From positions 682,001 to 746,000 of the forward strand of contig NZ_CP118225.1 in assembly GCF_028768465.1 (NCBI RefSeq): a stretch of 64,000 nucleotides of DNA, given 5' to 3'. The notes under the pieces were generated by a model that saw only the letters and a list, made by a program, of their open reading frames with translations, had not been told where the DNA came from and ran no database searches. A program made the position numbers and the translations under genes. Numbering within the stretch: position 1 is the first letter of the stretch; each line of letters begins with the position of its first letter. Source of the stretch: Rhodopirellula sp. P2 (GTDB lineage: Bacteria; Planctomycetota; Planctomycetia; Pirellulales; Pirellulaceae). This document shows positions 19,281 through 28,872 of this stretch, piece after piece.

Positions 19281-20846
19281 TCAGGGCTTCGACGTGTCCG
19301 GTGTGATGTCGAGGCTCCAGTTGTGCAGCAGTCCAAATCGCTCGCTCCGTGTTCCCACGATGACCAGTTGCCAGGCCCCCTGAACGCTTTTTCCGTTGAA
19401 TGAGCTGAGACTGGGTTGGTTCTTGAGCCGGCCTTCGGGAATGAACGTGCCTTCGAACGGTGGGCGAGCTTTGGTAATTGGAATCTGTGCATCGTCATCG
19501 AATCGCGTCCGATCGAAGTGATCGTCGTGCCCGCCAACGCTGGTGAACAGTTCGATCTTCGTTTCGTCGGGACCGACCAAGTAGGCGTCGAGCGATTCAT
19601 CTTGCGTGTGCGTGATCGACAATTGCAGGTTGATGTCTGCAATCACGTAGTCTTCTTCGATGAAGATTTCAGAGATGACGGTCTTGCGGGGTGGCAAGGC
19701 GGAAGCCATTTGATTGCGATAGTTGCCGCCCATCAACGTGGTCGATCCGGCAAGTTCGCTCTTGGTGAGCAAACCATCGGCGTTCTGGTCATACGACTCA
19801 AACTCGGCCAGCAACTCAGGCGTCCATTCCGAGGTGAACTCGGGCATCGAAATTTGCTGGTCACCGTCCGCGTCGCGTTCAAAGAACCACGGTGGCAAAC
19901 CTTCCGCGTCCTGGTTTTCTTTTTCCTGGAGTTGGAGCAGGTGCACGTTGAGTTCGTCGCGAGAAATTTCGCCGTCGCGATCCAGGTCGATGCGACCAAA
20001 CGGGATCCCCATCGCAACGGTTTCGCTAGCTTCCAGACGTCCGTTGCGGTTTTTGTCGAATCGTTCCATCACGGTGTAGGCGAGGTAGTAGCGACGGTCC
20101 CGACGCCACGATCGCGAGTCGTCAACACGCCGGGAAGGCTCGGTTGTTCGAACCTCGCTGCCAACTCGCCGGCGTTTCCGAATCAGTTCACTGGACGCGT
20201 CGGACAGCAGGCGTCGGCGAGCGTAGCGCTGCGCCAATTCGATGGTGCTGAGCCGGTTGTCTTTGTCGTAGTCCTCTTCGAAAGGATCGCGAAATTTCCA
20301 GTCGGTTCGTTCGACTTCACGACGATCGAGGAATCCATCGCGATTGCGATCGCTGCGCGCGAGCGTGCGTTCGGCTTGCCGATAGTCATCCGCGGTGTAT
20401 TGGAATTTCATCTCGCCCAAACCGAACTCGGGAACCATGGGTTCATCGTCGAGAGCGCCAAAGGGACGCACGGTGATGTCGGCTTCAGGGGCAATTTCTC
20501 GGGCTGAAACGCCATTTTGCAAAGCGTGATAAATCCGCACGGCTTCTTGCCAACGCTCGATCGAGTTGTCTCGATTCAAATCCATTCGGCGTGCTTCGGC
20601 CACGCGTTCCAGGTAAGGGCGAGCGAGGGCCGTGATTTCTTCTGGTTCGATGTCGCCATCTTGGTCACGGTCGAGTCGCTCCAGTGATTCGCGAAGCCCT
20701 GATTGAGCGTGAGCGACATTGCCATCGGAGATCACAGCGAAGGACATGGTCGCCATCGAGACCGGCAAGGCAACTCGCAAGGCCGTGCGACGCAAAGACG
20801 GGACCAACCGCGAGATCATGCTGGCGTTCCAGTGGATTCGCATCAT
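19281..20846 (-). CDS. Secreted multi-EF-hand protein with C-terminal proprotein-convertase P domain
   Basis: An N-terminal signal-like segment (residues about 15-48, ending AHA) precedes eight Ca-binding-like loops, including DRDQDGDIEPEE, DRNRDGFLDRRE, DYDKDNRLSTIE, DKNRNGRLEASE, DLDRDGEISRDE and DQNADGLLTKSE. The last 130 residues (ISEIFIEEDYVIADINLQLSI, then GTFIPEGRLKN and GAWQLVIVG) match a P/Homo B domain, a beta-sandwich usually attached to secreted proteases. No protease domain is present. The start overlaps the stop of the secretin-like gene by four bases (ATGA), so the two are probably made together and act in or outside the cell envelope. Confidence 0.8.
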   Translation of the reverse strand: MMRIHWNASMISRLVPSLRRTALRVALPVSMATMSFAVISDGNVAHAQSGLRESLERLDRDQDGDIEPEEITALARPYLERVAEARRMDLNRDNSIERWQEAVRIYHALQNGVSAREIAPEADITVRPFGALDDEPMVPEFGLGEMKFQYTADDYRQAERTLARSDRNRDGFLDRREVERTDWKFRDPFEEDYDKDNRLSTIELAQRYARRRLLSDASSELIRKRRRVGSEVRTTEPSRRVDDSRSWRRDRRYYLAYTVMERFDKNRNGRLEASETVAMGIPFGRIDLDRDGEISRDELNVHLLQLQEKENQDAEGLPPWFFERDADGDQQISMPEFTSEWTPELLAEFESYDQNADGLLTKSELAGSTTLMGGNYRNQMASALPPRKTVISEIFIEEDYVIADINLQLSITHTQDESLDAYLVGPDETKIELFTSVGGHDDHFDRTRFDDDAQIPITKARPPFEGTFIPEGRLKNQPSLSSFNGKSVQGAWQLVIVGTRSERFGLLHNWSLDITPDTSKP

Positions 20847-23524
20847 CGGCCTCCTCGGTCTCGCGAACGATCGCGTGAGGGGGCTGGCGACCGGCGAGTG
20901 GAAATGGTGGAGGCACCGAGCACCTGTTGCAGCACTTCGCCCATCACTTCATCGCTACTGGGGATGATGACCTCGACCGCTTGTTCGCCACGGGAATCAA
21001 TCGTTTGGGCGAGTGCTTCGACTTCGGCGAACAATTGAGGCGGTGCGGTCACGATCAGGGAGTTGCTGGCTTCGTGAACGGCCACAGTCATCTTCGGTTC
21101 CAGGTCACGTGCGGCTTGGGAAGCCGATTTCTTGGGTGGGTTCTTCGAGTTGCCGCGATTGTCACCATTGCGAGCCGCGTCGCGTGCGTCGGCGTCGTTT
21201 CCGCCACCGGCAGCCGCGTTGGCTTTCCCAGCACCCTCCGCCACGCGACTGGCGTAGGCTTCTTGGATGGCTTCCGCGACATCGGCGGCGCGAGTGTGCT
21301 TGAGTTCGATGACCTGCGAAGTTCCGTAGGTCTGCACCGTCGTGATGCTACGATCTTTGTCGATGATCTTGAGGTAGTTCTCAATCAGGTCGACGTCGTC
21401 CGAGGATCCCTGCGCGATCAGTCGATTCAAACGCGAATCGGAAACAATCGTGATCGAACCGAACAGCAAGGTCATTGTTCCATCGCGAGTGGTCAGGAAG
21501 CTTCCCAGATAACCGCCCGAAGAAACGGAGGTCATGGTCCCGTTGATCAGTGTTCCGGCTTCGCCTTCTTTGGCTGCTTCACCGCCCTCGAGCAGCTCAG
21601 CCAGCATTCGAAGCGCGTCATCGGGCCGAATGTGCTTCAGATAGAACGCAATCGGTGGTGACGATGTTGGCTGCATGGATGTGCCGAGTGAACGCAAGTG
21701 CTGTTCGAACTCGTCCAGGGCATCGGTGTCTTCGGACTGAAGGATCAATCCCCGCGCCGTGATCTGGCAAGTGATTGGTTCAGATCGCGATCGCGTGACG
21801 GTTGTCAGCAACCGGGCGTCGGCGGGCTCGGCGGTCAGATTTCGCTTGCTGGTCAGTTCAAGAGCTTTCTGGCTGGGCGGGGGATCCGAACTCTCGGTGG
21901 CACCTGCATCGTCGTCATTGGGAACGCGTTCGAGCACGCTGGGTGAATCGGACTCGTGGCCGGGATAGAGGATCACTGGGTTCGCGGACTGCCAGAATTT
22001 GGCACCGGTTTCCAGCAGACGTTCCGCGTTCTTGCCTTTGAAGGGGAGCACACGAACTTGATTGGCATCGCTCGAGACGCTGCCCGCTTCAAGGCCTTCG
22101 ACGATGGCTTTGATTTGGTCGATGCGATGTCGTTTGCCGCGAACAAACAGGCGTCGATTGCCTGGATCCGCATCGATTCGTGGCGTGTCTGGATCGATTT
22201 CATCTGGATCGGCGTACTCGTCCGGCAGGTCCAGCATCTGATCGATCAAGCTGATCGCGTAGCTGGGGTCGACCGAGTTCAGCTGGATGACTTCGAATTC
22301 ATCCTCCGCGGTTTGAAGTTGCTCGACCGTTTGGCTGATTTCCTGCTGGGTTTCAGCTGACGCCAACGCGACAATGGTGCCCGCATCGTCATCCATGGAA
22401 AGACGAACGGTCTTGCCTGACAACAACGTCTGCAACACGTTGTAGACCGTGCGAACGTTGCCACCAGGAACCAGGTATGAGCGAAGCTGCATGGGTTCGT
22501 TGGAGGTGGCACTTGCCGCGTCGGGTTGATCCACCGCTTTGACCAGACCTTCCAACAATTTGACTTTGTCTTCGATGCCAGTGACGAAGATGCTGTTGCC
22601 GCCCAGGTCGGCGGACAAGCTGACATCGATCCCGATCATTTCATCGGTGGCCAGCCCCAGGTGCGGGCGAGCGACGGTCAACACATCTTCCGCGGTGACG
22701 TGTTGCAACTGGAACGATTGAACGATTGTGCCGTTGTCCATGTGGTCCATCTTGAACGCCGACAGAACACGCTGAACGCTCCTCAATTTCGCAACGGAGT
22801 CGGTGACGATCAGTTGGTTGGTTTTGTTGAGGACCGTGGGATTGGTCATCAAGTTCAACGCTGACAACTCTTGCACCGCGTCTTCACCATCGATCTCACC
22901 CAGGGAGAAGATGCATTTGACGACGTCGTGAGGCTTTTTCTCGACGAGTTGTTCGGCTTCGATGAACTCGGCCAAGGTTTCCAGTTGTTGCACGCCACGC
23001 GGATCGGTCAGGTCGATGACCGAAAGCAAGCGACCGCTGCGCACCAGCGTGAACCCTTCGGAGATCAAGAACAGGTTGACTCGGTCAATCGCTTCTTGGA
23101 CCGTGAATTCGCTGTTGTCGGTGTAGGTGAAACTGCCCGGCGGCAATTCGCTGATGTGCAATGCCAAGTCCGCTTCATCGGCCAACCACTGAATGACTTC
23201 ACGCCAAGGCACACCATTGAACGAGAATCGAATCGGCGTCGCGGTTTGCGAAGCCACCGGTGTTGCGGGGGCCTCGACGGCAGTTGCTGGCGTTGGCTCG
23301 ATCACATCGTCTGCAAAGCATTGGCTGGAAAGAGGTGCGGCAGCGCCACTGCCGATCCACATTCCACCCAGGGCCGCCAAAGCGATCGCCGCACGAACAC
23401 GCTGTTTGCGTTTGCTCAGGACTCGACCGTGACGTGTGGTCTCTCGACCGTCAGACGCGGTTTGCGACGAGAAGCATCCATCCAAAGCGACTCGTCGCTT
23501 TGGGAAGTTCAATGCATTGTTCAT
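20843..23524 (-). CDS. Secretin N-domain (NolW-like) repeat protein without obvious secretin barrel
   Basis: The 893-residue chain has a signal-like hydrophobic stretch near residues 44-70. A FSFNGVPWREVIQWLADEADL segment follows, like a secretin N0/STN-type domain. Several NolW-type modules then appear, with IVQSFQLQHVTAEDVLTVARPHL, LPFKGKNAERLLETGAKFW, AFYLKHIRPDDALRMLAELL, QVIELKHTRAADVAEAIQEA and a final SNSLIVTAPPQLFAEVEALAQ. GspD-type secretins would carry a C-terminal beta-barrel domain after such modules; here the chain ends with a Ser/Arg-rich tail instead. A periplasmic scaffold role is an inference. Coupled by ATGA to the EF-hand/P-domain gene. Confidence 0.75.
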   Translation of the reverse strand: MNNALNFPKRRVALDGCFSSQTASDGRETTRHGRVLSKRKQRVRAAIALAALGGMWIGSGAAAPLSSQCFADDVIEPTPATAVEAPATPVASQTATPIRFSFNGVPWREVIQWLADEADLALHISELPPGSFTYTDNSEFTVQEAIDRVNLFLISEGFTLVRSGRLLSVIDLTDPRGVQQLETLAEFIEAEQLVEKKPHDVVKCIFSLGEIDGEDAVQELSALNLMTNPTVLNKTNQLIVTDSVAKLRSVQRVLSAFKMDHMDNGTIVQSFQLQHVTAEDVLTVARPHLGLATDEMIGIDVSLSADLGGNSIFVTGIEDKVKLLEGLVKAVDQPDAASATSNEPMQLRSYLVPGGNVRTVYNVLQTLLSGKTVRLSMDDDAGTIVALASAETQQEISQTVEQLQTAEDEFEVIQLNSVDPSYAISLIDQMLDLPDEYADPDEIDPDTPRIDADPGNRRLFVRGKRHRIDQIKAIVEGLEAGSVSSDANQVRVLPFKGKNAERLLETGAKFWQSANPVILYPGHESDSPSVLERVPNDDDAGATESSDPPPSQKALELTSKRNLTAEPADARLLTTVTRSRSEPITCQITARGLILQSEDTDALDEFEQHLRSLGTSMQPTSSPPIAFYLKHIRPDDALRMLAELLEGGEAAKEGEAGTLINGTMTSVSSGGYLGSFLTTRDGTMTLLFGSITIVSDSRLNRLIAQGSSDDVDLIENYLKIIDKDRSITTVQTYGTSQVIELKHTRAADVAEAIQEAYASRVAEGAGKANAAAGGGNDADARDAARNGDNRGNSKNPPKKSASQAARDLEPKMTVAVHEASNSLIVTAPPQLFAEVEALAQTIDSRGEQAVEVIIPSSDEVMGEVLQQVLGASTISTRRSPAPSRDRSRDRGGR

Positions 23525-23932
23525 GAGACTGGAAGCTCGGTGGCGATGAAACCAACGGCTTTGATTCGGTGGGAGGCGGGGAGCGATCCAATGATTTGTC
23601 AGCGAAGACGATCGCAGGGGGGATTTCTAGGGTAGTGAATTGCCGACAGAAGTCAATGTTTTCCAGGGTTTTCGGACTTCCGAAGACCGCTGGAAAGAAC
23701 TGCCTGTGTCACTCCCGCGGCAAGGTTTTTCGACACGCCGAGTGACCTTTTGACGACTTCGCACCTGGGGCCAGGACGCCCCTCTTCAAAGCGGGGGGGG
23801 GCTGGCGGGAAACGCCTGTGCGATGGACTTCCCAGACCTTCCTACGGAACTGGAGCGTCTGGACGGGGACGGAAGGCCAGCGCACACGGCAAGCGGCTGG
23901 TCGAAATGGGCCTGCACGCCTTGGCGGTGGGC
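23525..23932. other. Gene-free spacer containing a G9 run
   Basis: About 400 bases upstream of the secretin-like gene's start and downstream of a small gene, both minus strand. A run of nine Gs lies at 23793-23801. Short frames exist but show no domain or plausible start. The promoter of the secretin-like gene must be here; no boxes were convincing. Confidence 0.35.
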
Positions 23933-24388
23933 TCAAACGGATTGAATTTGCCGAATCAGGTCGAGAATTGCCTGTGCCTGCTCGATTCCCCCGGCCTGTT
24001 TGACGAATTCAGCTCCCACCTGCAGTGTTTCCATGCTGACCGCCCCCGGTTTTGGTGTTGGCGTGGACGGGGTGCTGGCCGGCAGTGCGACTTCAGGCTT
24101 GGCGGCGGCTGGGCGGCGTTTCGCGGGGGCAGACTTCTTGGCTGCCTTGCGTTTTTCTTGCGAGCGCACGTTGCCAACGTCTTGGTATTTGATGCCGTGC
24201 TCTTCGAGCGCCGCAACGATTTCCGTGTTTCGAGCCTCGGGATGAGCCTGGATGTAGCGGCGAATTCGCTCGCTCTTGCTCATCGCTGGCTCGCCCGACT
24301 TCGACGAGGCTTGGAGGCCGTTGGCGGAACGGGAGGCGGAGTTGTCCACAGTCGGTTCGTTGATCAAATCGGGTTGCGTCGTATCCAT
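23933..24388 (-). CDS. Small basic protein with N-terminal winged-helix-like segment, function unknown
   Basis: 151 residues. Residues about 36-75 (MSKSERIRRYIQAHPEARNT, then EIVAALEEHGIKYQDVGNV) read like a small helix-turn-helix found in planctomycete hypothetical proteins, followed by a Lys/Ala/Pro-rich linker resembling histone H1-like tails (KRKAAKKSAPAKRRPAAAK). A short amphipathic C-terminal helix (GGIEQAQAILDLIRQIQ) could mediate dimerisation. A nucleoid-associated or DNA-binding role is a guess from composition. It stands alone between the secretin-like gene and a permease gene. Confidence 0.6.
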   Translation of the reverse strand: MDTTQPDLINEPTVDNSASRSANGLQASSKSGEPAMSKSERIRRYIQAHPEARNTEIVAALEEHGIKYQDVGNVRSQEKRKAAKKSAPAKRRPAAAKPEVALPASTPSTPTPKPGAVSMETLQVGAEFVKQAGGIEQAQAILDLIRQIQSV

Positions 24389-24524
24389 GAAGGTTCGTTC
24401 TTGTCGATTTTAGGGCAAATCAAAACACCCCATTTAAATCACTGAAGCCAGAATTTGAAACCGTTCATCGGTACATGTGTGACATCCCGAGCCTTTTCTT
24501 CCGTCGCCTTTGGATTCAATTCCG

Positions 24525-25976
24525 TCACACGGCGGGGAAGATTGCCGCGGCAATCACCGTGACCAGCAGTGCCGAAACTCCCAACGCCGCGCTCATCGGC
24601 GAGATCGTTCGCAGGGCTTCTTTCTCTGTCATGCCGGTCATTTCCGAGATAATCCAGAACGCACTGTCCGTCATCCAAGAGATCGGTTTGCTTCCCGCTC
24701 CGATCGCCATCGCCAGGTAAACGGGGTGAAAAGGAAGCTCGCCGCTGGTCGCGAGCGATTGCAAGATGCTGGCGGAAGTGATCATGGCGATGGTCGCGGA
24801 ACCTTGAATCGTTCGAATCGCGGTCGTGACAAGGAATGCCAGCGGCAACAACCAAAGCCCCGGGAATCCTTGGGCGATCGAACCGACCACCTCGGCGATC
24901 CCGGCGTGATAAAGCATTTTGCCCATCGCCCCGCCCGCTGCGGTGATCAGGATGATCGATCCTGCGGAGGCGATGGCGGCGGACACCACTTTTCGTCGTT
25001 GATCGTTGGGGACCCACCGGATCAAACCAAACGCAACGATGCACCCCAGTCCCAACGCCAGGTTTTTATCGCCCAAGCGAATGATCCAGTCCAACAGTTC
25101 TGATTCCGCGACGGCTTCGCTTCCGTAGATCGATTTGATGGTCGAGCCCAAAGCAATCAAGACCACCGGCAAGGCAATCGGAAACAGTGCCAACCACAGT
25201 GGCGGCTTGGGCGGGATGTCCGCGGGATCCTCGTCGGTTGACGCCAGACGCTGAGTTTCCGGCCGAATCTCTTCGCCGTCTTCGTCGCGAAGTGGCAAGT
25301 CGACAAAGTGGTTGATCACTCTCGCGGCGGCCAGTGCGATCACGCTGGTCACGCTTCCAATCCCCAGTCCCGCGATCAACATCGCGCCGACCTCGACTTC
25401 CAAGAACGCAGCGACCTGCAGCGGTCCCGGCGTCGGTGGGATCAACGAATGCGTGATCGATCCGCCGGCCAAGATAGCCAGGATAAACAGCACGTAATTC
25501 TTGCCTGTTTTGCGTCGGAGGGACCTGGCCAGCGGCAGCATCAGGTAGAAAACGGTGTCGAAAAACACCGGGATCCCCAACACAAAAGACGCGGCGGCCA
25601 TCGCCTCAGGAGCGCGTTTTTCCCCGGTCCAGCGAAGCATGGTGTCAACGATCCTCGCCGCGGCACCGGATTGCATCAGCAATCCACCGATGACACTGGC
25701 CAATGCGATCACGATCCCGATCGAAGCTGCCGTCGCACCAAACGCATCCGCGACTCGCTCGGACGCACTCTGCCCGACAAAGTCGGTGGCCTCGGCTTCT
25801 GTGAATTTACCTTCGGCCAATCTCGCCGATGCAAAGGACGACAACTGAGCCGGTGTGGTCAGCATGGCCACCATGATTGCCGTCGACAGCAGCGCCAGAA
25901 ACGGGTGCAAGCGAAACGCGAGGATCGAAACCAGCACCATCGTCACGGCGAGCGCGACCAACCACCAAATCGTCAA
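24525..25976 (-). CDS. GntP-family gluconate/sugar-acid permease
   Basis: Proton-coupled uptake of gluconate or a related hydroxy acid across the inner membrane. The 483-residue, strongly hydrophobic chain has about a dozen predicted helices. Family-typical stretches include the N-terminal LVALAVTMVLVSILAFRLHP, SFVLGIPVFFDTVFYLMLPL (about residues 130-150), ITHSLIPPTPGPLQVAAFL and the late GSATIAMITSASIL with PISWMTDSAFWIISEMTGM. A charged loop after about residue 225 separates two halves. No gluconate kinase lies nearby, so the substrate is not indicated by context. Confidence 0.9.
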   Translation of the reverse strand: MTIWWLVALAVTMVLVSILAFRLHPFLALLSTAIMVAMLTTPAQLSSFASARLAEGKFTEAEATDFVGQSASERVADAFGATAASIGIVIALASVIGGLLMQSGAAARIVDTMLRWTGEKRAPEAMAAASFVLGIPVFFDTVFYLMLPLARSLRRKTGKNYVLFILAILAGGSITHSLIPPTPGPLQVAAFLEVEVGAMLIAGLGIGSVTSVIALAAARVINHFVDLPLRDEDGEEIRPETQRLASTDEDPADIPPKPPLWLALFPIALPVVLIALGSTIKSIYGSEAVAESELLDWIIRLGDKNLALGLGCIVAFGLIRWVPNDQRRKVVSAAIASAGSIILITAAGGAMGKMLYHAGIAEVVGSIAQGFPGLWLLPLAFLVTTAIRTIQGSATIAMITSASILQSLATSGELPFHPVYLAMAIGAGSKPISWMTDSAFWIISEMTGMTEKEALRTISPMSAALGVSALLVTVIAAAIFPAV

Positions 25977-26020
25977 GACTTCTTCTCACAGCGTGGGGAA
26001 TGGATGTGTGTCGCCAGAGT

Positions 26021-26767
26021 CTACTCCAAGCAGACACGCCATTGCCCGTCGATCAAACGTTCTTGTGGGACGAAACGTGATTTGTAATTCAGGTGTGGGT
26101 TCTCGGCGACGTACAACCCCAAGTACACCCAGTTGCGACCGTTGTCTTTGGCCCACTGAATTTGTTGCAGCACCGCGAAGGTTCCCAGGCTGAACTTGGA
26201 TGCGATCGGATCAAAATGGGTGTACACCGCGCTGACGCTTTCTTGGCCGATGTCCATGATCGAAACGCCGACCAGTTGATCTTGGTATCGGATTTCTAAT
26301 TCAAGCGTTGGCCAACAGGTTGCAATCAAAAAGGTCTCGTAGTCCGACGCACTGATGTCGTCATCGTGTGCCAAGCCGCGAACGTTGCGATGATCGTTGT
26401 AAAGTCGAACACGATCCGCATCGACTTGCGGGACTTGCCAACGCCAGGTCAGTTCCCGCTCCGCTTTTTTGAGAACTCGACGCAACGATTTGGTCAGTTT
26501 GAAATCTTCCGCTCGCAACCGAGTTGGCTGGCAGGCACGGCAGTTCGGGCAATTCGTGTGATAGACAAATTGGCTGCTGCGACGAAAGCCAGCGGCCAGC
26601 AAGGTGTCCGTGTCTTCGCCTTGACGCGGCGGCATCGGGAAGTACAGCGGCATGCGAGCTGGTTCGCCATCGATGTACGGGCAGTCGCTGACAGCATCCT
26701 GGACCAGCATCATTCGATGACGCAGGGGAGCAGCACTTTCAGGAAAACTATCGTTCGCGGGAATCAT
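26021..26767 (-). CDS. bpt: Aspartate/glutamate leucyltransferase (bacterial N-degron transferase)
   Basis: Transfers leucine from Leu-tRNA to proteins with N-terminal Asp or Glu, marking them for ClpS/ClpAP degradation. Features are the early SDCPYIDGEPARMPLYFPMP, FRRSSQFVYHTNCPNCRACQ with its CxxC, a middle RVLKKAERELTWRW segment, and the GNAT-like C-terminal half with AVYTHFDPIASKFSLGTFAV, ending in YKSRFVPQERLIDGQW. From ATG 26767 it has 248 aa, the normal family size; an upstream in-frame start would prepend about 69 residues with no conservation. It shares the strand with the DUF1559 gene 71 bases upstream. Confidence 0.9.
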   Translation of the reverse strand: MIPANDSFPESAAPLRHRMMLVQDAVSDCPYIDGEPARMPLYFPMPPRQGEDTDTLLAAGFRRSSQFVYHTNCPNCRACQPTRLRAEDFKLTKSLRRVLKKAERELTWRWQVPQVDADRVRLYNDHRNVRGLAHDDDISASDYETFLIATCWPTLELEIRYQDQLVGVSIMDIGQESVSAVYTHFDPIASKFSLGTFAVLQQIQWAKDNGRNWVYLGLYVAENPHLNYKSRFVPQERLIDGQWRVCLE

Positions 26768-26837
26768 GGCACCCAGCGTATCGGATCGTGGCGGCGATGG
26801 ATCGGGCTGCCATTTTATTCCAAAGTTCCTGTCGGAA

Positions 26838-28037
26838 TCAAAGGCCGTTGGTGACCAAGTCCTGGCTACGGGCAGTCCCCAGTGCGCCCCACACACCATA
26901 CGGGCTCTCCGGATGAGTGAACGAGGTTGGCGACGAGAAGTCCGCTTGGTTGGAAGAGTTGCCAGCAGCCTCATCGACCGATTCGGAGTTGGTGCTGGCG
27001 TCGGATTCAGTCGCTTCCGTCAACCGAACCACCGCGGCGGTCGAATCACCATGATCAATCGATTCGATGATGAACTTGACCGCGCCATCCGCCATCAGCA
27101 CGTTTGTTCCACCCGCATGAAAACTGCCCGCCGAATAGATCCCTGGGCTGGTCAATTGTTTTCCAACGGAACAACTCGGTGAATTGGGCGGTAGGATCGT
27201 GTTGACGGCGGCAATCGCCGCAACCCCATCGGCCCACCGACCACCCCGCCCGACGCTGGCGAGTTGAACGGATGATTCGTAGAAGTCAGGTCGGTCGACA
27301 TCCAACGTTTCTCGGCAAGTGCTGGGCGATTCAAAGATTGCCCCGGTTTGTTGAATCGCGGTTTGACCGATGACGAAATTCCCCCCTGGGTCGTTTCCGA
27401 TTTCACACATGGCAATGGTGTTGGAGAGGCCATCGGTGATCGTTCGAAAGTGGGGGACATGCGTCCCGGCGAAGATGCCGCGCACCGTTTGGATCGACGA
27501 GTGTTTGGTGTTCAGCAGGTCGACTTGATCGCCCACGCAAAAGGCATAACTCGTCAATCCAAATGGCTCGGGCGTGGCCGGTGACGCGGGGCACTGCAAG
27601 GATTGAATGTGTGTGGTCCAAGGTTCGTACTCTTCGACCCAGGGTGCCGGCCCCATTGGCGGGTAGAACATTCCGTTGAACTCAGCGGAATTGGAAATCG
27701 TGCTCCACATCGCTGGCTGTTCAATGAATGGCAGCAGCGCCACCAATCCGCTCAGACGCCGTGAGTTCCCGTCCCGTTCGGATGGCCCTCGAAGCGTGCC
27801 TCCCTGGGCAGGAGGAAGCTGCTTGTAGGCCGAGTGGTAGTTATGCAGTGCGAGCCCAAGTTGTTTGAAGTTGTTGCTGCAACTCATTCTTCTGGCGGCT
27901 TCACTGGATGTGCGTACCGCTGGCATCAGCAATCCGATCAGGACAGCGATGATGCCGATGACCACCAGGAGTTCCAGCAGCGTGAATGCATGACGCTGAA
28001 TCTTGACCGCAGCCGATGTCGACGAACGATCATGCAT
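26838..28037 (-). CDS. DUF1559 prepilin-like protein (H-x9-DG signature)
   Basis: This is a family greatly expanded in planctomycetes and thought to form pseudopilus-like or surface structures (known in outline only). A type IV prepilin N-terminus is clear (HAFTLLELLVVIGIIAVLIG), with processing expected before FTLLE. The SBP_bac_10 region follows: AARRMSCSNNFKQLGLALHNYHS, then ISNTIA-like GLSNTIAMCE. The C-terminal hallmark FHAGGTNVLMADGAVKFI is intact. ATG 28037 gives 399 aa and avoids overlap with the DUF2306 gene, which ends at 28054; an earlier in-frame ATG at 28127 would overlap it. Confidence 0.93.
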   Translation of the reverse strand: MHDRSSTSAAVKIQRHAFTLLELLVVIGIIAVLIGLLMPAVRTSSEAARRMSCSNNFKQLGLALHNYHSAYKQLPPAQGGTLRGPSERDGNSRRLSGLVALLPFIEQPAMWSTISNSAEFNGMFYPPMGPAPWVEEYEPWTTHIQSLQCPASPATPEPFGLTSYAFCVGDQVDLLNTKHSSIQTVRGIFAGTHVPHFRTITDGLSNTIAMCEIGNDPGGNFVIGQTAIQQTGAIFESPSTCRETLDVDRPDFYESSVQLASVGRGGRWADGVAAIAAVNTILPPNSPSCSVGKQLTSPGIYSAGSFHAGGTNVLMADGAVKFIIESIDHGDSTAAVVRLTEATESDASTNSESVDEAAGNSSNQADFSSPTSFTHPESPYGVWGALGTARSQDLVTNGL

Positions 28038-28053
28038 TCGATCGATTGGGTCG

Positions 28054-28812
28054 CTACACCGAGATGGGGATGGGAGAGGCTGTTGGCGTTGTCCTGGTTG
28101 TGTTCCGTGACATTGAAGCAGCGTCATGACATTTTCTCCCAACCTCGAAAAGAAACCACGGGACCAACCAACTGGCCCAAGCGAGAAGACGGTGTGCAAA
28201 ATCAGTTTCGGTTCCCGTGAGAATCGTGAACCCGACGACGACACGAAGCATCAACGGCGAGCACAGCAGCAGAAAACAGCGTGTTGCCCAAAGACGGTGC
28301 TGACGGATCTGCCCGCTCATTGCACGGCGGATCGCGAGCGCCATCGTGATCGCAGTTGCCAGTGACAGCAGTGTGAAGGCGACTTCCGCACTCGGGCCTG
28401 CCATGGCGTGCTGGGCCATCACCAAACCACTGGGAAACAAAAACAACAGGACCACAACGGCTTGAATCCGACCGCTGGTGCGGTGCCATCTGGGAGTCGG
28501 GTTTTGCATCGATCCGCTGAAGAACAACGCGGCACCTTGCACCAATGCGATCGGTCCCGCGACAATGTGAACGTAGAACGCGATGGGGTACCAACCATGG
28601 AAATGACTTTGGTGAGCCGAGAGGAATACCGAGTCCTTCAGGTTGGCAGGGAAATAGTCCTGGTACGGCAGCAGCAGTTGGACCAAGACACTCACGCCGA
28701 GCACGAGCGTCATCGCGGTTGCCACTTGCACCAGCCGGTTCAGTCGTGACGCATCACGATTGAAAACGGTTCCGCGAGGGGAAGCTTTGAAAAGGGAATG
28801 CTCGGAAGCCAT
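28054..28812 (-). CDS. DUF2306 predicted membrane protein
   Basis: Polytopic inner-membrane protein of 252 residues with about seven hydrophobic segments. Diagnostic stretches are FYVHIVAGPIALVQGAALFF and PRWHRTSGRIQAVVVLLFLF, the HIxxG and H(R)xxGR pattern of DUF2306, and RQHRLWATRCFLLLCSPLML. The conserved histidines could bind haem or metal, but no function is established. An AGGAGG sequence about eight bases upstream of ATG 28812 is one of the few strong Shine-Dalgarno sites in the window and fixes the start. Divergent from the small zinc-ribbon gene at 28873. Confidence 0.8.
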   Translation of the reverse strand: MASEHSLFKASPRGTVFNRDASRLNRLVQVATAMTLVLGVSVLVQLLLPYQDYFPANLKDSVFLSAHQSHFHGWYPIAFYVHIVAGPIALVQGAALFFSGSMQNPTPRWHRTSGRIQAVVVLLFLFPSGLVMAQHAMAGPSAEVAFTLLSLATAITMALAIRRAMSGQIRQHRLWATRCFLLLCSPLMLRVVVGFTILTGTETDFAHRLLAWASWLVPWFLFEVGRKCHDAASMSRNTTRTTPTASPIPISV

Positions 28813-28872
28813 CGGTTATCCTCCTGCTGGAGTCTAACCGTTTTGAAATCAGCACACCAAATGGATTGCAGC

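Noticed and set aside
23709-23936. 75-codon frame over the G9 run
   Set aside because: Pro/Arg-rich translation of GC-rich spacer, no motif, no plausible start context.
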